Positions 52,251 through 61,536 of a stretch of DNA of 64,000 nt are shown here, one piece after another. Position 1 is the stretch's first letter; the number at the start of each line of letters is the position of its first letter. The notes beneath the pieces were generated by a model that saw only the letters and a list, made by a program, of their open reading frames with translations, was not told where the DNA came from and searched no databases. The stretch covers positions 186,001-250,000 of the forward strand of contig JAUJEA010000002.1 of the NCBI GenBank assembly GCA_030442035.1, given 5' to 3'. A program made the position numbers and the translations under genes. This DNA is from Splendidivirga corallicola (GTDB lineage Bacteria; Bacteroidota; Bacteroidia; Cytophagales; Cyclobacteriaceae).

Positions 52251-53573
52251 TTATGGATTTACCTTCACAGCGATTCGATGGCAAGCATTGTTTAAATAAC
52301 CTCTGGGGTTCCACCCTGGTAATAACATAGGTTGCATCTTCTCCTGGCTATCGGTGGCCCGAGCCCATATTTCATAGTAACCATTTTGAGGAAAATTAAG
52401 CTCCGTCTCCCAATGCTGCCAGGCCAATCTATTTCTTGGAGCCTTAAGTTCACATTTTTGCCAGGTTGCTCCAAAATCGATTGAACAGTGCATGTCTTTG
52501 ACCTCAAGTTCCCCGGCCCAGGCATGTCCCTGCACTTTTAGCGATTGCCCCTCTCTGATCATGGCTCCTGATCTTGGATAAGTAATTAATGATTTGACAG
52601 GCATGGATTCAATAATACACATATTTTCATCAGGTACTTTGGCGCCTGGTGGTACCGGCTCGCATGGCACTCGATAGGATTGTCCTCCCATCTTAGGGCC
52701 ATCATGCACCTTATTTCTTATGGATAAGCTCTTCAACCATTTTCCGGAAGCTGAAGCAGGCCATCCCCCCGCTACTAATCTAAGTGGATAACCGTGTACT
52801 AAAGGTATATCATCACCGTTCATCTGAAAGGCCAGCAGTGTTTCATCCTGCAATGCCTTATTCATTGGAACGCCTCTTGAAATAACAACTTTTGATAGAT
52901 CGCCGCTAAGGTGTGTATCCATACCATAATATCCTACATATTCCGCGTCGTTCTTTAGTCCAACGTCTTCCAACACATCTCTTAAACGAACACCTGTCCA
53001 CTCAGCACAGGCCACAGCACCTACCGTCCATTGATTTCCCTTGGCAGGAGGGTTAAACTCACTTCGCCCATTTCCGCCGCATTCGAGTGTTAATTGATAA
53101 GTGTAATGATCGAATTTATCTTTTAATTCCTGTAAGGTAAATGATTTAAGGGACACAACTGATTCTCCTCCTATTTTCAATGACCACTTAGTGATATCAA
53201 TTTCTTTAGGAACATATCCATTATTACGAATAAAATATTTGTCAGCTGGTGTCACAGCATCATTCAATAAATGTGCTTGAGCTTCCATGTTCCATGGCCG
53301 ATCATTAAGCAGAACCATATCCTTGTGTTTGCTAAAGAGCTTATAAGGATCATCCGTTTGCAACAACCCCGCCGGTATTATCCCTCCGGGCATCTTGTCA
53401 GCGAAGACGATCTCCGCACCCAATATGGTACCCATATAGGCAAGGGCTGTTTTCTTCAAAAACCCACGGCGACTTCCTGGATCAACTTCTCTGTCCCAGA
53501 CAATTTTATCGGCTTGCACCGGATCTTCACTATACAATGCTCTTAAACCTATTTTTTTCTTGTGATTTGCCAT
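52251..53573 (-). CDS. Sulfite-oxidase-like molybdopterin enzyme (Tat-exported)
   Basis: A protein of 440 residues. Twin-arginine signal S34-R-R-G-F-L-K after a long N-terminal region, followed by a hydrophobic stretch. The molybdenum Cys ligand is C165 in TLECGGNGR. Further sulfite-oxidase-family motifs are HGYPLRLVAGGWPASASGKW and the C-terminal dimerisation domain (GHAWAGELEVK, WARATDSQEKMQP). It probably oxidises sulfite in the periplasm and passes electrons to the cytochrome c at 51710. The substrate is inferred from the family. It is divergent from cydAB. Confidence 0.88.
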   Translation of the reverse strand: MANHKKKIGLRALYSEDPVQADKIVWDREVDPGSRRGFLKKTALAYMGTILGAEIVFADKMPGGIIPAGLLQTDDPYKLFSKHKDMVLLNDRPWNMEAQAHLLNDAVTPADKYFIRNNGYVPKEIDITKWSLKIGGESVVSLKSFTLQELKDKFDHYTYQLTLECGGNGRSEFNPPAKGNQWTVGAVACAEWTGVRLRDVLEDVGLKNDAEYVGYYGMDTHLSGDLSKVVISRGVPMNKALQDETLLAFQMNGDDIPLVHGYPLRLVAGGWPASASGKWLKSLSIRNKVHDGPKMGGQSYRVPCEPVPPGAKVPDENMCIIESMPVKSLITYPRSGAMIREGQSLKVQGHAWAGELEVKDMHCSIDFGATWQKCELKAPRNRLAWQHWETELNFPQNGYYEIWARATDSQEKMQPMLLPGWNPRGYLNNACHRIAVKVNP

Positions 53574-53758
53574 AAAAAAAGTTTAAGCTAAAATACATTC
53601 TTATATTAAAAATCAATGTGTTTTTATTGAAAACTTGACTTTTAGAAACGTTAGATTATTGGACTAAAATCTTCTGAAAAATATAGATAAAACAGGCTTA
53701 TTTTTTCTATCATATATTGATCAACCGGATCAATTTATTTGGTAGATTTACAAAAAAA

Positions 53759-55075
53759 ATGGAAAATTTGTTTGCAGCCAGATCCCAAATGGCTGTTTCC
53801 CTTGGATTCCACATTGTTTTCGCATGTATTGGTATGGTGATGCCATTTTTAATGGCTCTTTCCCACTTTAAGTGGCTGAAAACCGGGCAAGAAATATACA
53901 AAGACCTAACCAAGGCCTGGTCGAGAGGGGTAGCTATATTCTTTGCCACCGGAGCGGTATCTGGCACAGTGCTTTCATTTGAATTGGGATTGTTATGGCC
54001 AAGTTTTATGGAGCATGCCGGTCCGATTATCGGAATGCCTTTTTCCTTGGAAGGAACAGCTTTTTTTGTAGAGGCTATTGCACTTGGTTTTTTTCTTTAT
54101 GGATGGGATAGAATGAACAAATGGCTTCACTGGGCAATGGGCTTATTGGTAGGAATTTCGGGAGTAGCATCCGGAATACTTGTTGTCGCGGCCAACGCCT
54201 GGATGAATAGCCCCTCCGGATTTGATTGGGTAAATGGAGAGGCATTAAACATCCGGCCTATCGAAGCGATGTTTAATGAGGCATGGTTTACACAAGCTTT
54301 GCATATGACACTTGCCGCCTTTGTTGCTACAGGTTTTGCAGTAGCTGGAATACATGCTCTTTTACTTTTAAAACAACCAAACAACACTTTTCATAGAAAG
54401 GCGGTTAGATTGGCCATGTATTTTGGTGCTTTTGCAGCAATACTTCAGCCCATCAGTGGAGATTTGTCTGCCAAAGATATTGCCGATCGCCAGCCTGAGA
54501 AATTAGCAGCCCTTGAGGCCTTATACAAAACAAGTCAACCGGCCGATCTGATTATTGGCGGATTACCAAATGACGAAACTGAGCAAGTGGATTATGCCAT
54601 TCATATTCCGGGTTTATTAAGTTTTTTAGCACATGGTGATTTCAATGCAGAAGTAAAAGGATTGGATATTGTACCAAAATCAGAAAGACCTCCTGTTCTT
54701 ATTACCCATTTAGCCTTCCAGATCATGGTTGGTATAGGTAGCTTTTTATTCCTTGTTGCTATTCTATACCTATTTTTTTCCTGGAAAAAACCGCATCATA
54801 TCTGGAAAAAATGGTTTTTACGAATCACAGCCATATCCGCACCATTGGGATTTATCGCTGTGGAAGCCGGTTGGGTGGTAACTGAAGTGGGAAGGCAACC
54901 CTGGATCATTTATAAAGTCATGAAAACAAGTGAGGCCGTAACGCCCATGCCAGGAATACAGTATTCCCTTCTTTTTACAACACTGATTTATTTGATACTC
55001 ACCTTCCTGGTTTTCTGGCTTATGAAAAGGCAAATCAAAGCGCTTAATAATTCATATCAATCAGCAAATCAATGA
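53759..55075 (+). CDS. cydA: Cytochrome bd-type quinol oxidase subunit I
   Basis: About 438 residues from the ATG at 53759 (MENLFAARSQMAVSLGFHI); a TTG 14 codons earlier is less likely. The haem b595 ligand is H18, the quinol/haem-associated motif is GRQPW near the C-terminus, and nine or so membrane helices are present. The Q-loop is short, as in cyanide-insensitive (CIO) types. It reduces O2 with quinol as donor. Its stop overlaps the subunit II start (ATGA). Confidence 0.92.
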   Translation: MENLFAARSQMAVSLGFHIVFACIGMVMPFLMALSHFKWLKTGQEIYKDLTKAWSRGVAIFFATGAVSGTVLSFELGLLWPSFMEHAGPIIGMPFSLEGTAFFVEAIALGFFLYGWDRMNKWLHWAMGLLVGISGVASGILVVAANAWMNSPSGFDWVNGEALNIRPIEAMFNEAWFTQALHMTLAAFVATGFAVAGIHALLLLKQPNNTFHRKAVRLAMYFGAFAAILQPISGDLSAKDIADRQPEKLAALEALYKTSQPADLIIGGLPNDETEQVDYAIHIPGLLSFLAHGDFNAEVKGLDIVPKSERPPVLITHLAFQIMVGIGSFLFLVAILYLFFSWKKPHHIWKKWFLRITAISAPLGFIAVEAGWVVTEVGRQPWIIYKVMKTSEAVTPMPGIQYSLLFTTLIYLILTFLVFWLMKRQIKALNNSYQSANQ

Positions 55076-56085
55076 TACTACACTTCATCATCGTCGTCCT
55101 AGGGATTGCACTACTGCTATACATCATCTTTGGAGGAGCTGATTTCGGAGCAGGGATCCTGGAATTATTTTCCAGAAAGAAACATTTCACTCAAATAAAA
55201 AACATTACTTATCGAACTATTGGGCCCGTTTGGGAAGCTAATCATGTTTGGGTGATTTTGATTGTGGTGATCTTGTTTATGGGTTTTCCAAAAATCTATG
55301 CACTCATCTCCACGGCCTTGCATATCCCAATACTGGTTATGTTACTCGGGATTATATTAAGAGGCACCACATTTACTTTTAGGCATTACGATGCTTACAA
55401 GGATAATGCTGAGAAATACTACTCGAAGGTATTCGCATACTCCAGTTTTATTACACCCTTATTGTTAGGAATGATTGCCGGTGCAGTTATTTCAGGAAAA
55501 ATTAACCTTGAAGCCAATAATTTTTATGACATCTATATTGCCGGATGGTTCCATTGGTTTTCTTTTTTTGTAGGGATTTTCACGGCTTCCATCTGTGCTT
55601 TTTTAGCAGCGATTTTTCTTATTGGTGAAGCTGATGACGAGAAATTAAGAAGATTATTTACCACACGAGCTGTAAAAGCAAATATTGCTACTGTGATAGC
55701 CGGTGGAATGGTTTTTATTAGTGCAAAATTCGAAGGGATTTCTTTTTTCTATGAATATTGGAACAATACCACAAGCATTCTTTTAACCTTATTCGCCACA
55801 TTTTCTCTTCCTGTGTTGTGGCTGGCATTGATCAGGAAGAAAATTCTTTTATCAAGGTTAGTGGCCGGTGTTCAGGTTTCATTAATTGTAATGGCCTGGT
55901 TATGGGTTCAATTTCCCTATGTTGTGAAATTAAAAAATGGGGATCATTTAAGTTTTTATAACACGCAGGCACCGGAATCAACATTAGAAGCGCTCGCCAT
56001 AGCGCTTTTGGTTGGTGTCATGATCATTGTTCCTTTGTTACTATTCTTGTTTAAAACATTTAATAAATTACCAACCAAAGCGTAA
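55072..56085 (+). CDS. cydB: Cytochrome bd-type quinol oxidase subunit II
   Basis: A protein of 337 residues with about eight membrane helices. The conserved N-terminus (IIFGGADFGAGILELFSRK) and GPVWEANHVWVI are typical of CydB/CioB. Overlaps cydA by 4 bp, so the subunits are translationally coupled. No cydC/D or cydX is in the window. Confidence 0.92.
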   Translation: MILHFIIVVLGIALLLYIIFGGADFGAGILELFSRKKHFTQIKNITYRTIGPVWEANHVWVILIVVILFMGFPKIYALISTALHIPILVMLLGIILRGTTFTFRHYDAYKDNAEKYYSKVFAYSSFITPLLLGMIAGAVISGKINLEANNFYDIYIAGWFHWFSFFVGIFTASICAFLAAIFLIGEADDEKLRRLFTTRAVKANIATVIAGGMVFISAKFEGISFFYEYWNNTTSILLTLFATFSLPVLWLALIRKKILLSRLVAGVQVSLIVMAWLWVQFPYVVKLKNGDHLSFYNTQAPESTLEALAIALLVGVMIIVPLLLFLFKTFNKLPTKA

Positions 56086-56105
56086 TACGGTATGGGCTAA
56101 TGAGT

Positions 56106-56597
56106 TTATTTTATATTTTGATCTGATGATGGGGTTTTCTCCGTTAAACGATCATCATAGAGATACCAATGTTCATCAATTACATTGATCTTTAGGTCGG
56201 GGTGTTTGGGGTTAAGCAAATAGTTATTTTCAATAGGGTTGTGGACAGAGGGAACTTTTAGTATGGGAGATTGTTGACCCTGGAGCCACTCTCCTCCTAT
56301 TTTTCTGGTAAGTGCTCTGCCTGCTTCACCATGAGCCCAGTTATGTGGTAAGGAGCCGGTAATCTCGTTGAGGTGTAGGATTTTTGTTTTTCCTGTATCA
56401 ATCTTGATTAGGCCATAAGGAATCTGACCTTTGATTCCTTTTAGATAACCAAGTAGTTCCAGAATGGCCAAAGAAGAAGTTTCAGCCGTATAAACAATTC
56501 TCTCTCCAACGCTATTCCACCTACCACCAACAACGGATGATCCATGACCACTTAAGTCCTGAACATATTCAGGGTGGCCAATTCGATAAACGATCAC
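56106..56597 (-). CDS. RES-domain toxin
   Basis: A protein of 163 residues. The RES-family Arg, Glu and Ser are seen in GGRWNSVGERIVY (Arg), LAILELL (Glu) and VPSVHNPIENNYLLNP (Ser). Characterised members (MbcT, ParT-like, Res) attack NAD+ or modify proteins by ADP-ribosylation. The start is GTG within the antitoxin stop (GTGA overlap), so it is coupled to the antitoxin at 56594. Confidence 0.9.
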   Translation of the reverse strand: MIVYRIGHPEYVQDLSGHGSSVVGGRWNSVGERIVYTAETSSLAILELLGYLKGIKGQIPYGLIKIDTGKTKILHLNEITGSLPHNWAHGEAGRALTRKIGGEWLQGQQSPILKVPSVHNPIENNYLLNPKHPDLKINVIDEHWYLYDDRLTEKTPSSDQNIK

Positions 56598-57022
56598 GCT
56601 AAAATTCCATGTTTTACCCGGATCATCAAGGCATGCACCGCTTCGCCTCCTGTAATAGAACTGAGCAAGTTGAAAGGCACATTATTATCCAGCATTGGTT
56701 GAGGGGTCATTAACCAATTTATCAGGTTCTCAGGACCAAAAAATGTTTCGTTTCCTTCTTCAAATATTTTTATAATAAAAAGGAACCTGTCAGATCTTTC
56801 CTGATCCAGTACACTTTCTTTTAGCAAATTATATAAGGTCTTTTCAGAAACACCTAATAGAAATGCTATTTGCTTTTTGTTCAGGCGATATACTTTTTCG
56901 AATTGTTTGATCACTTTGGTGGGAATACCTTTTTCCTGAATATAAAAAAGACCGAGGTTCGAAATTTTTTTAATATCGTTGAGGGCCAGATTATTCTTAA
57001 CATGTTTGAGTGGTGCTTCCAT
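56594..57022 (-). CDS. Xre/MbcA/ParS-family antitoxin
   Basis: A protein of 142 residues. N-terminal Xre-like HTH (LNKKQIAFLLGVSEKTLYNL) and C-terminal MbcA/ParS toxin-binding domain (ENLINWLMTPQPMLDNNVPF, then GGEAVHALMIRVKHG). It neutralises the RES toxin and should repress the pair through the palindrome just upstream. Confidence 0.9.
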   Translation of the reverse strand: MEAPLKHVKNNLALNDIKKISNLGLFYIQEKGIPTKVIKQFEKVYRLNKKQIAFLLGVSEKTLYNLLKESVLDQERSDRFLFIIKIFEEGNETFFGPENLINWLMTPQPMLDNNVPFNLLSSITGGEAVHALMIRVKHGILA

Positions 57023-57026
57023 ATGA

Positions 57027-57080
57027 CAAATATACGTAAAATTACCGGTATATTATTGTAAGTTTACAATTATCCGGTAA
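57027..57080 (-). promoter_or_regulatory. Promoter and palindromic operator of the RES/Xre pair
   Basis: TATATTTG (57027-57034, minus strand) matches TAnnTTTG, 4 bp before the antitoxin ATG, so the transcript is near leaderless. Upstream, TTACCGG (57042-57048) and ATTGTAA (57055-57061) are mirrored by TTACAAT (57064-57070) and CCGGTAA (57074-57080). This long bipartite palindrome is centred near 57062 and is a likely antitoxin operator. Confidence 0.68.
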
Positions 57081-57253
57081 ATGTAAGTTCCTCCTATTCA
57101 ATACAACTAGCAGCTAGTATCTTACTTAAAAATCTGCTACTAATATCAAATGATTTGCTCATTTACTTTTTTTATTTAAAAACTCCAAACCTCATGAATC
57201 ATTTCACGTTTTCAATTGTTAATCACAACAATCAACAACTAAAATATCAAACT

Positions 57254-57886
57254 ATGATTAAGAAGAGTTTTTTAATTCTAGGCGTAGCGACCCTAATATT
57301 TTCTGCTTTTACACTTAAAGAAGTAGAACTGGCTTCACATGAAAGTGTAGTAACCGACGGTACTTACAAAGTAAACGCTGAAAGCAGTAGTGTTGCCTGG
57401 TTAGGCCGTAAAATTGCCTATGGCCACAATGGCACTGTAGACCTTGCCGGTGGTAGCTTGGTTTTTGCAAATAGTGTCCTAACATCAGGATCTTTTGAAA
57501 TTGATATGACCACTATCAAGAATCTTGATTTAGATGATGCCGGCAAAAACAAAAAGCTAGTAGGGCACTTAAAATCGGACGATTTCTTTAGTGTTAAGAA
57601 ATTCCCGAAGGCTACTTTTAAAATCACCTCGGCAAAAAAGGAAAAATCCGAGCATGGGAATTACATGATCACTGGTGATCTGACCATCAAAGGTATTACA
57701 CATCCTTTGACCTTTGCTGCTAATGTAGAAGAAAACGGAGGAAAAGTAATCGCTGATGCGAAAATGACTTTTGATCGAGCAAAATATAATGTTAAATTCC
57801 AATCGGGAAGCTTTTTCGAAAACCTAGGCGATAAAGCTATCTATGATGATATCGAAATGACAATAAAACTTGTAGCTGAAAAATAA
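57254..57886 (+). CDS. YceI-family periplasmic protein
   Basis: A protein of 210 residues from the ATG at 57254, with signal peptide (SFLILGVATLIFSAFTL). The frame extends 33 codons further up without a signal-like start and is not used. The YceI barrel is shown by VAWLGRKIAYGHNGTVDLAG, LVGHLKSDDFFSVKKFPKAT, ITGDLTIKGITHPLTF and the terminal DDIEMTIKL. The family binds polyisoprenoid-type lipids. A terminator follows. Confidence 0.92.
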   Translation: MIKKSFLILGVATLIFSAFTLKEVELASHESVVTDGTYKVNAESSSVAWLGRKIAYGHNGTVDLAGGSLVFANSVLTSGSFEIDMTTIKNLDLDDAGKNKKLVGHLKSDDFFSVKKFPKATFKITSAKKEKSEHGNYMITGDLTIKGITHPLTFAANVEENGGKVIADAKMTFDRAKYNVKFQSGSFFENLGDKAIYDDIEMTIKLVAEK

Positions 57887-57915
57887 AGAGCTAAACAGTT
57901 TGCAAAATATTTTAG

Positions 57916-57946
57916 GAGGCGCATTTTAAAAATGCGCCTCTTTTAG
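57916..57946 (+). terminator. Rho-independent terminator after the YceI gene
   Basis: GAGGCGCATTTT (57916-57927) and AAAATGCGCCTC (57929-57940) form a perfect 12 bp inverted repeat around one base, followed by TTTT. Very clear. Confidence 0.9.
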
Positions 57947-58039
57947 TTTATAGCCTTTTTTTAACACTTTGCTATGATTAAAATCATACTTTTCGACATA
58001 TAATTCTTCTATCCTTGCAGTGTAAAATAGGATAGCCTT

Positions 58040-58681
58040 ATGTCGCAAAAATTAGAGCAAACCATTCCGGCCAATCTGCAACCCCAAAAGGCCGAAAAGG
58101 GAGCACTATTCAAAAATAAACTTTTAGAGAAGGTCACAAGGGCCCCAATAGGTGTGCCCGTTACAATGCATATCTTAATTGTTATTGGCTTTTTATATTA
58201 TGCATTTATCTATTCTCACATTTCCTACCTGTCCATCATCTTGCTTTTTCTATTAGGTATTTTAAGCTGGACATTTATTGAGTATGCGGTACACCGATGG
58301 GTTTATCATTGTCACACAAATTTAAAATGGCTACTGAAAATTCAGCATGTTGGTCATGGCATTCACCATCAGCATCCAAGGGATCCTGAAAGACTGGCAA
58401 TGCCACCTTTGCCTGCTTTAATTCTGATCTCTTTATTTTTTGGTTTGTTCTGGCTTATCGGGGGTTCATATGCTCAGGCTTTTTTTCCCGGATTCCTATT
58501 GGGTTATGTGTTATATATATCAATGCACTATGCCCAACATAGGTACAGGGCTCCAAAATTTGGACCGCTAAAGAAATTATGGAAGTATCACGCACTTCAT
58601 CATTATAAATATCCTGAAACCAAAGCTTTTGGTGTATCAACAACGCTTTGGGATCATATTTTCGGCACTATTCCGAAATAG
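58040..58681 (+). CDS. Fatty acid hydroxylase family protein
   Basis: A protein of 213 residues. His clusters EYAVHRWVYHCH, GHGIHHQHP, HYAQHRY and HALHHYKYPE give the di-iron set of the fatty acid 2-hydroxylase (FA2H)-like branch. Four hydrophobic stretches lie between them. It may 2-hydroxylate acyl chains of sphingolipids or ornithine lipids, common in Cytophagales (inference). The acyl-CoA dehydrogenase gene follows after 110 bp. Confidence 0.86.
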   Translation: MSQKLEQTIPANLQPQKAEKGALFKNKLLEKVTRAPIGVPVTMHILIVIGFLYYAFIYSHISYLSIILLFLLGILSWTFIEYAVHRWVYHCHTNLKWLLKIQHVGHGIHHQHPRDPERLAMPPLPALILISLFFGLFWLIGGSYAQAFFPGFLLGYVLYISMHYAQHRYRAPKFGPLKKLWKYHALHHYKYPETKAFGVSTTLWDHIFGTIPK

Positions 58682-58791
58682 CAAACATTTGCTTAGTTAT
58701 CATTCAAATCAAGCAAGCTTATCCAGGATTCAATTAAGGAATTGCTTGGTTGACTTAAATTAACTTGTAATCATTTTTTAAGCATTCAGAG

Positions 58792-60003
58792 ATGACAAAA
58801 GAAGAAAAAAAAGATCTTATAGAAACCTGTTCCAGTTTATCTAAAAAGTTTGCGGAAAGAGCCTCCGAATACGATAGAAAGGCTACCTGGCCAGTAAAAG
58901 ATTATGAAGACATTAAAAACGCCGGTTTATTAGGCATCATGGTCCCAAAGGATAAAGGAGGACTGGGCGCAGATTTTCTAACGTATACCAAGTCATTGGA
59001 GCAGCTATCTACGGGAGGTGCTTCAACTGGCCTTACCTTCAACATGCATAACATTACCGCCGGAATTCTCTCAGAAAGTGAGACAAAAGATATCGGTGGG
59101 AGCAGAGGAAAGGCCATGAATGATTTTCGGGACTGGGCGCTTGGTGAAATTGTAAATGAACGTAAAATGTTTGCCTCGGCCAATTCCGAACCAGGAATTG
59201 GCGCCCATTTCAGTGCATTGAAAACCACCTATAAAAAAGTAGATGGAGGATATATTATCAATGGTTATAAGTTATTTGTTTCCATGCTGGGTTATGCAGA
59301 TTATTATGTTGTGGCAGCGCGTCGGGAACAGTCATCAGGAGATCTACCCGAGATCTCTTTTTTTATCGTTGAACTTGATAATCCCGGTATTGAGATCGAG
59401 GAGATCTGGGATACGCTAGGAATGCGCGCCACGGTATCAAACAATATGCGTTTGAAGGATTGCTTTGTACCGAATGACAAGCTCTTCCTTGGAACTGAAG
59501 GCTTGGGCATTTTCAAACTCACGAGAGAGCCACACTGGGTTATAGGAGGTTATGTTGGCACATATCTGGGCATTTGTCAAGCTACATTTGATTATATGAT
59601 CAGTCACCTGAAAAAGAAAAAAATTCCAGGAACTGATCAATCTGTAATCAACAGGGATTGGGTGCAGCGTGATGTAGGTCGATTAGCTGTAGAATTGGAA
59701 GGAGCAAGAGCACTTGTTTATAAAGCCGCTAAAATGGTTGATGAGCACCGTGGCAAACCTGAAACTAATGTAGCCATTCATCATTCCAAATATGCAGTAA
59801 GCGAGTTGGCCCCAAGGCTTGCCTCTGACGCTATCAGACTATGTGGGGGAAGTGGAATTGCTAAAAGTTTGCCATTGGAACGCTTTTATCGTGATGCAAG
59901 ATGTGGAGGTCTTATGCCCGCAACAAGCGATGAATGTTTATTATATGCAGGAAAATCAGCGCTTGGATTTGACTTAACTCAAATAAAGGAGACCTATTGG
60001 TAA
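58792..60003 (+). CDS. Acyl-CoA dehydrogenase family protein
   Basis: A protein of 403 residues: N-terminal helical domain, flavin-binding middle (MFASANSEPGIGAHF, GGYIINGYKLFVS), and C-terminal helical domain ending FYRDARCGGLMPATSDECLL. An FAD-dependent oxidation of an acyl-thioester is expected. The C-terminal motif differs from that of typical beta-oxidation enzymes, so the substrate may be a specialised acyl chain. An 88 bp gap separates it from the next acyl-CoA dehydrogenase, and the two may act in one pathway. Confidence 0.88.
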   Translation: MTKEEKKDLIETCSSLSKKFAERASEYDRKATWPVKDYEDIKNAGLLGIMVPKDKGGLGADFLTYTKSLEQLSTGGASTGLTFNMHNITAGILSESETKDIGGSRGKAMNDFRDWALGEIVNERKMFASANSEPGIGAHFSALKTTYKKVDGGYIINGYKLFVSMLGYADYYVVAARREQSSGDLPEISFFIVELDNPGIEIEEIWDTLGMRATVSNNMRLKDCFVPNDKLFLGTEGLGIFKLTREPHWVIGGYVGTYLGICQATFDYMISHLKKKKIPGTDQSVINRDWVQRDVGRLAVELEGARALVYKAAKMVDEHRGKPETNVAIHHSKYAVSELAPRLASDAIRLCGGSGIAKSLPLERFYRDARCGGLMPATSDECLLYAGKSALGFDLTQIKETYW

Positions 60004-60091
60004 TTATATCCGAATAGAAAATAGCTATTGGTCAATCTGGCTAAAATCAAAACCATCAAACAATTTTTTATAAATCTTAAACATAGATATT

Positions 60092-61249
60092 ATGCAACCT
60101 TGGCAGGATCCAACTATTGAAGAAACAAGGAAAAAATATAAGCAATTTGCTCAGGAGCATCTGGAGGGTGATTGGAAACAAAGAGACGATAACTTGGAAT
60201 TCTCCGCAGAGCGATGGAGGAAATGTGCTGAATTTGGAGCGTTTGGTCTGTCTATGAAAAAAGCGTATGGCGGCCAGGGATTTTCTTATAGCCATACGAT
60301 AGCCGCGTTAGAGGGCTTGTGCGAAGGTTGTCATGATACAGGTTTCTTCTTTGCCATGGCTTCTCAAATCAGTGGAACCCAATTAACACTTCAAGCATTG
60401 GCCTCGGAACAATTGAAACAAAAGTACCTACCGGATCTGATTTCAGGCAAGCATCTTTCCAGCCTGGGTTTTTCAGAAATGGAAGCTGGGAGTGACATCT
60501 ATTCTATTGAAACAACGGCTACTAAGGCTGATGGAGGATTCATTTTGAATGGCAGTAAGGCCTTTATTACTAACTCATTGGATGCCACCTGCTGTCTGGT
60601 ATTTGCCAAAACCGCCGATAATAGGTCCCCTTTTGATTTCACAGCATTTATGGTTGATTTGGACTGGGATGGAGTTTCTCATGGTGAGCCGTTTGAAAAA
60701 AGCACATTAAGGACATGCTCACTTGGCAGGATAGATTTCAAGGACGTATTTGTTCCGGATGAACATATAGTCGGCGGTGTTGGAGGTGGCCTTAATGTCA
60801 TCAAAGTATCCATCGGATGGGAACGCATTTTATTGATGGGTGTTTGCATAGGCCCTATGGCCCGCGTGCTGCCTGAAACCATACAACGCACCAAAGATCG
60901 TCAGCAATTTGGAAGGCCCATCGGAAAGTTTCAGCAGATGTCCTCCAAGATCGCTGATATGGTCATGAGATATAAAGTTTCGAGAAAGGTCATTTACGAT
61001 TTGGCAGGACAACTTTCTTCAGATGATTCAATGGGTAATCATCTTGAAGATGTGGCTATTGCTAAACTATACGTAACTGAGAATTATATACAATTTATGC
61101 TCGACGCCACACAAATTTGGGGAGGTCGTGGGGTATGTAAAGAATTTTCTATTCAGCAGGACATGCGGGATTCCCTTTCAAGCACGATCTGGGCCGGTAC
61201 TTCCGAAACCCTTCGTAATACCATAGCTAAACTTTCAGGCACAGGATAG
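60092..61249 (+). CDS. Acyl-CoA dehydrogenase family protein
   Basis: A protein of 385 residues with the usual three-domain plan. Signatures are SLGFSEMEAGSDIYS (flavin/substrate loop), RQQFGRPIGKFQQM, and WGGRGVCKEFSIQQDMRD with IWAGTSETLRN at the C-terminus, closer to standard enzymes than its neighbour. Likely forms a gene pair with 58792. A terminator follows. Confidence 0.9.
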   Translation: MQPWQDPTIEETRKKYKQFAQEHLEGDWKQRDDNLEFSAERWRKCAEFGAFGLSMKKAYGGQGFSYSHTIAALEGLCEGCHDTGFFFAMASQISGTQLTLQALASEQLKQKYLPDLISGKHLSSLGFSEMEAGSDIYSIETTATKADGGFILNGSKAFITNSLDATCCLVFAKTADNRSPFDFTAFMVDLDWDGVSHGEPFEKSTLRTCSLGRIDFKDVFVPDEHIVGGVGGGLNVIKVSIGWERILLMGVCIGPMARVLPETIQRTKDRQQFGRPIGKFQQMSSKIADMVMRYKVSRKVIYDLAGQLSSDDSMGNHLEDVAIAKLYVTENYIQFMLDATQIWGGRGVCKEFSIQQDMRDSLSSTIWAGTSETLRNTIAKLSGTG

Positions 61250-61273
61250 TTCAATATTCATTCTTTTTTGAAG

Positions 61274-61321
61274 AGCCTCATCATTGTGTTGTAAATCAAT
61301 AATAATGATGGGGCTTTTTAG
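61274..61321 (+). terminator. Rho-independent terminator after the acyl-CoA dehydrogenase pair
   Basis: AGCCTCATCATT (61274-61285) pairs with AATGATGGGGCT (61304-61315) apart from one mismatch, and TTTTTA follows. Confidence 0.85.
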
Positions 61322-61357
61322 ATTTATATCTTTAAGTTAATACCATTGAGTTAAGCC

Positions 61358-61439
61358 TTTAGGTATCAGGCTTCAGATTTCAGATGATCATATAGACTAA
61401 AACATTATAAAGGCTAAAATCTGAGACCTGACACCTGAA
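61358..61439. repeat. Imperfect inverted repeat of the TCAGGTRTCAGG type (second copy)
   Basis: Arms 61358-61376 and 61421-61439 pair at 15 of 19 positions. They share the TCAGGT/TATCAGG core with the repeat at 28641-28721. It lies in the ~290 bp gap before the SRPBCC gene. Confidence 0.55.
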
Positions 61440-61536
61440 TGCTTTATGATATTTTTCTTATCTAAAAAGCATCAATATTTAAATCATAAAGTCCTTTTTT
61501 CAATTTCCTATTCGTCATATTAAAAAATCAAAGCTT

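Noticed and set aside
53717-53733. FNR-like box TTGAT/ATCAA before cydA
   Set aside because: The spacer is seven bases instead of the four needed for an FNR site, and it lies at the edge of the translation start region.
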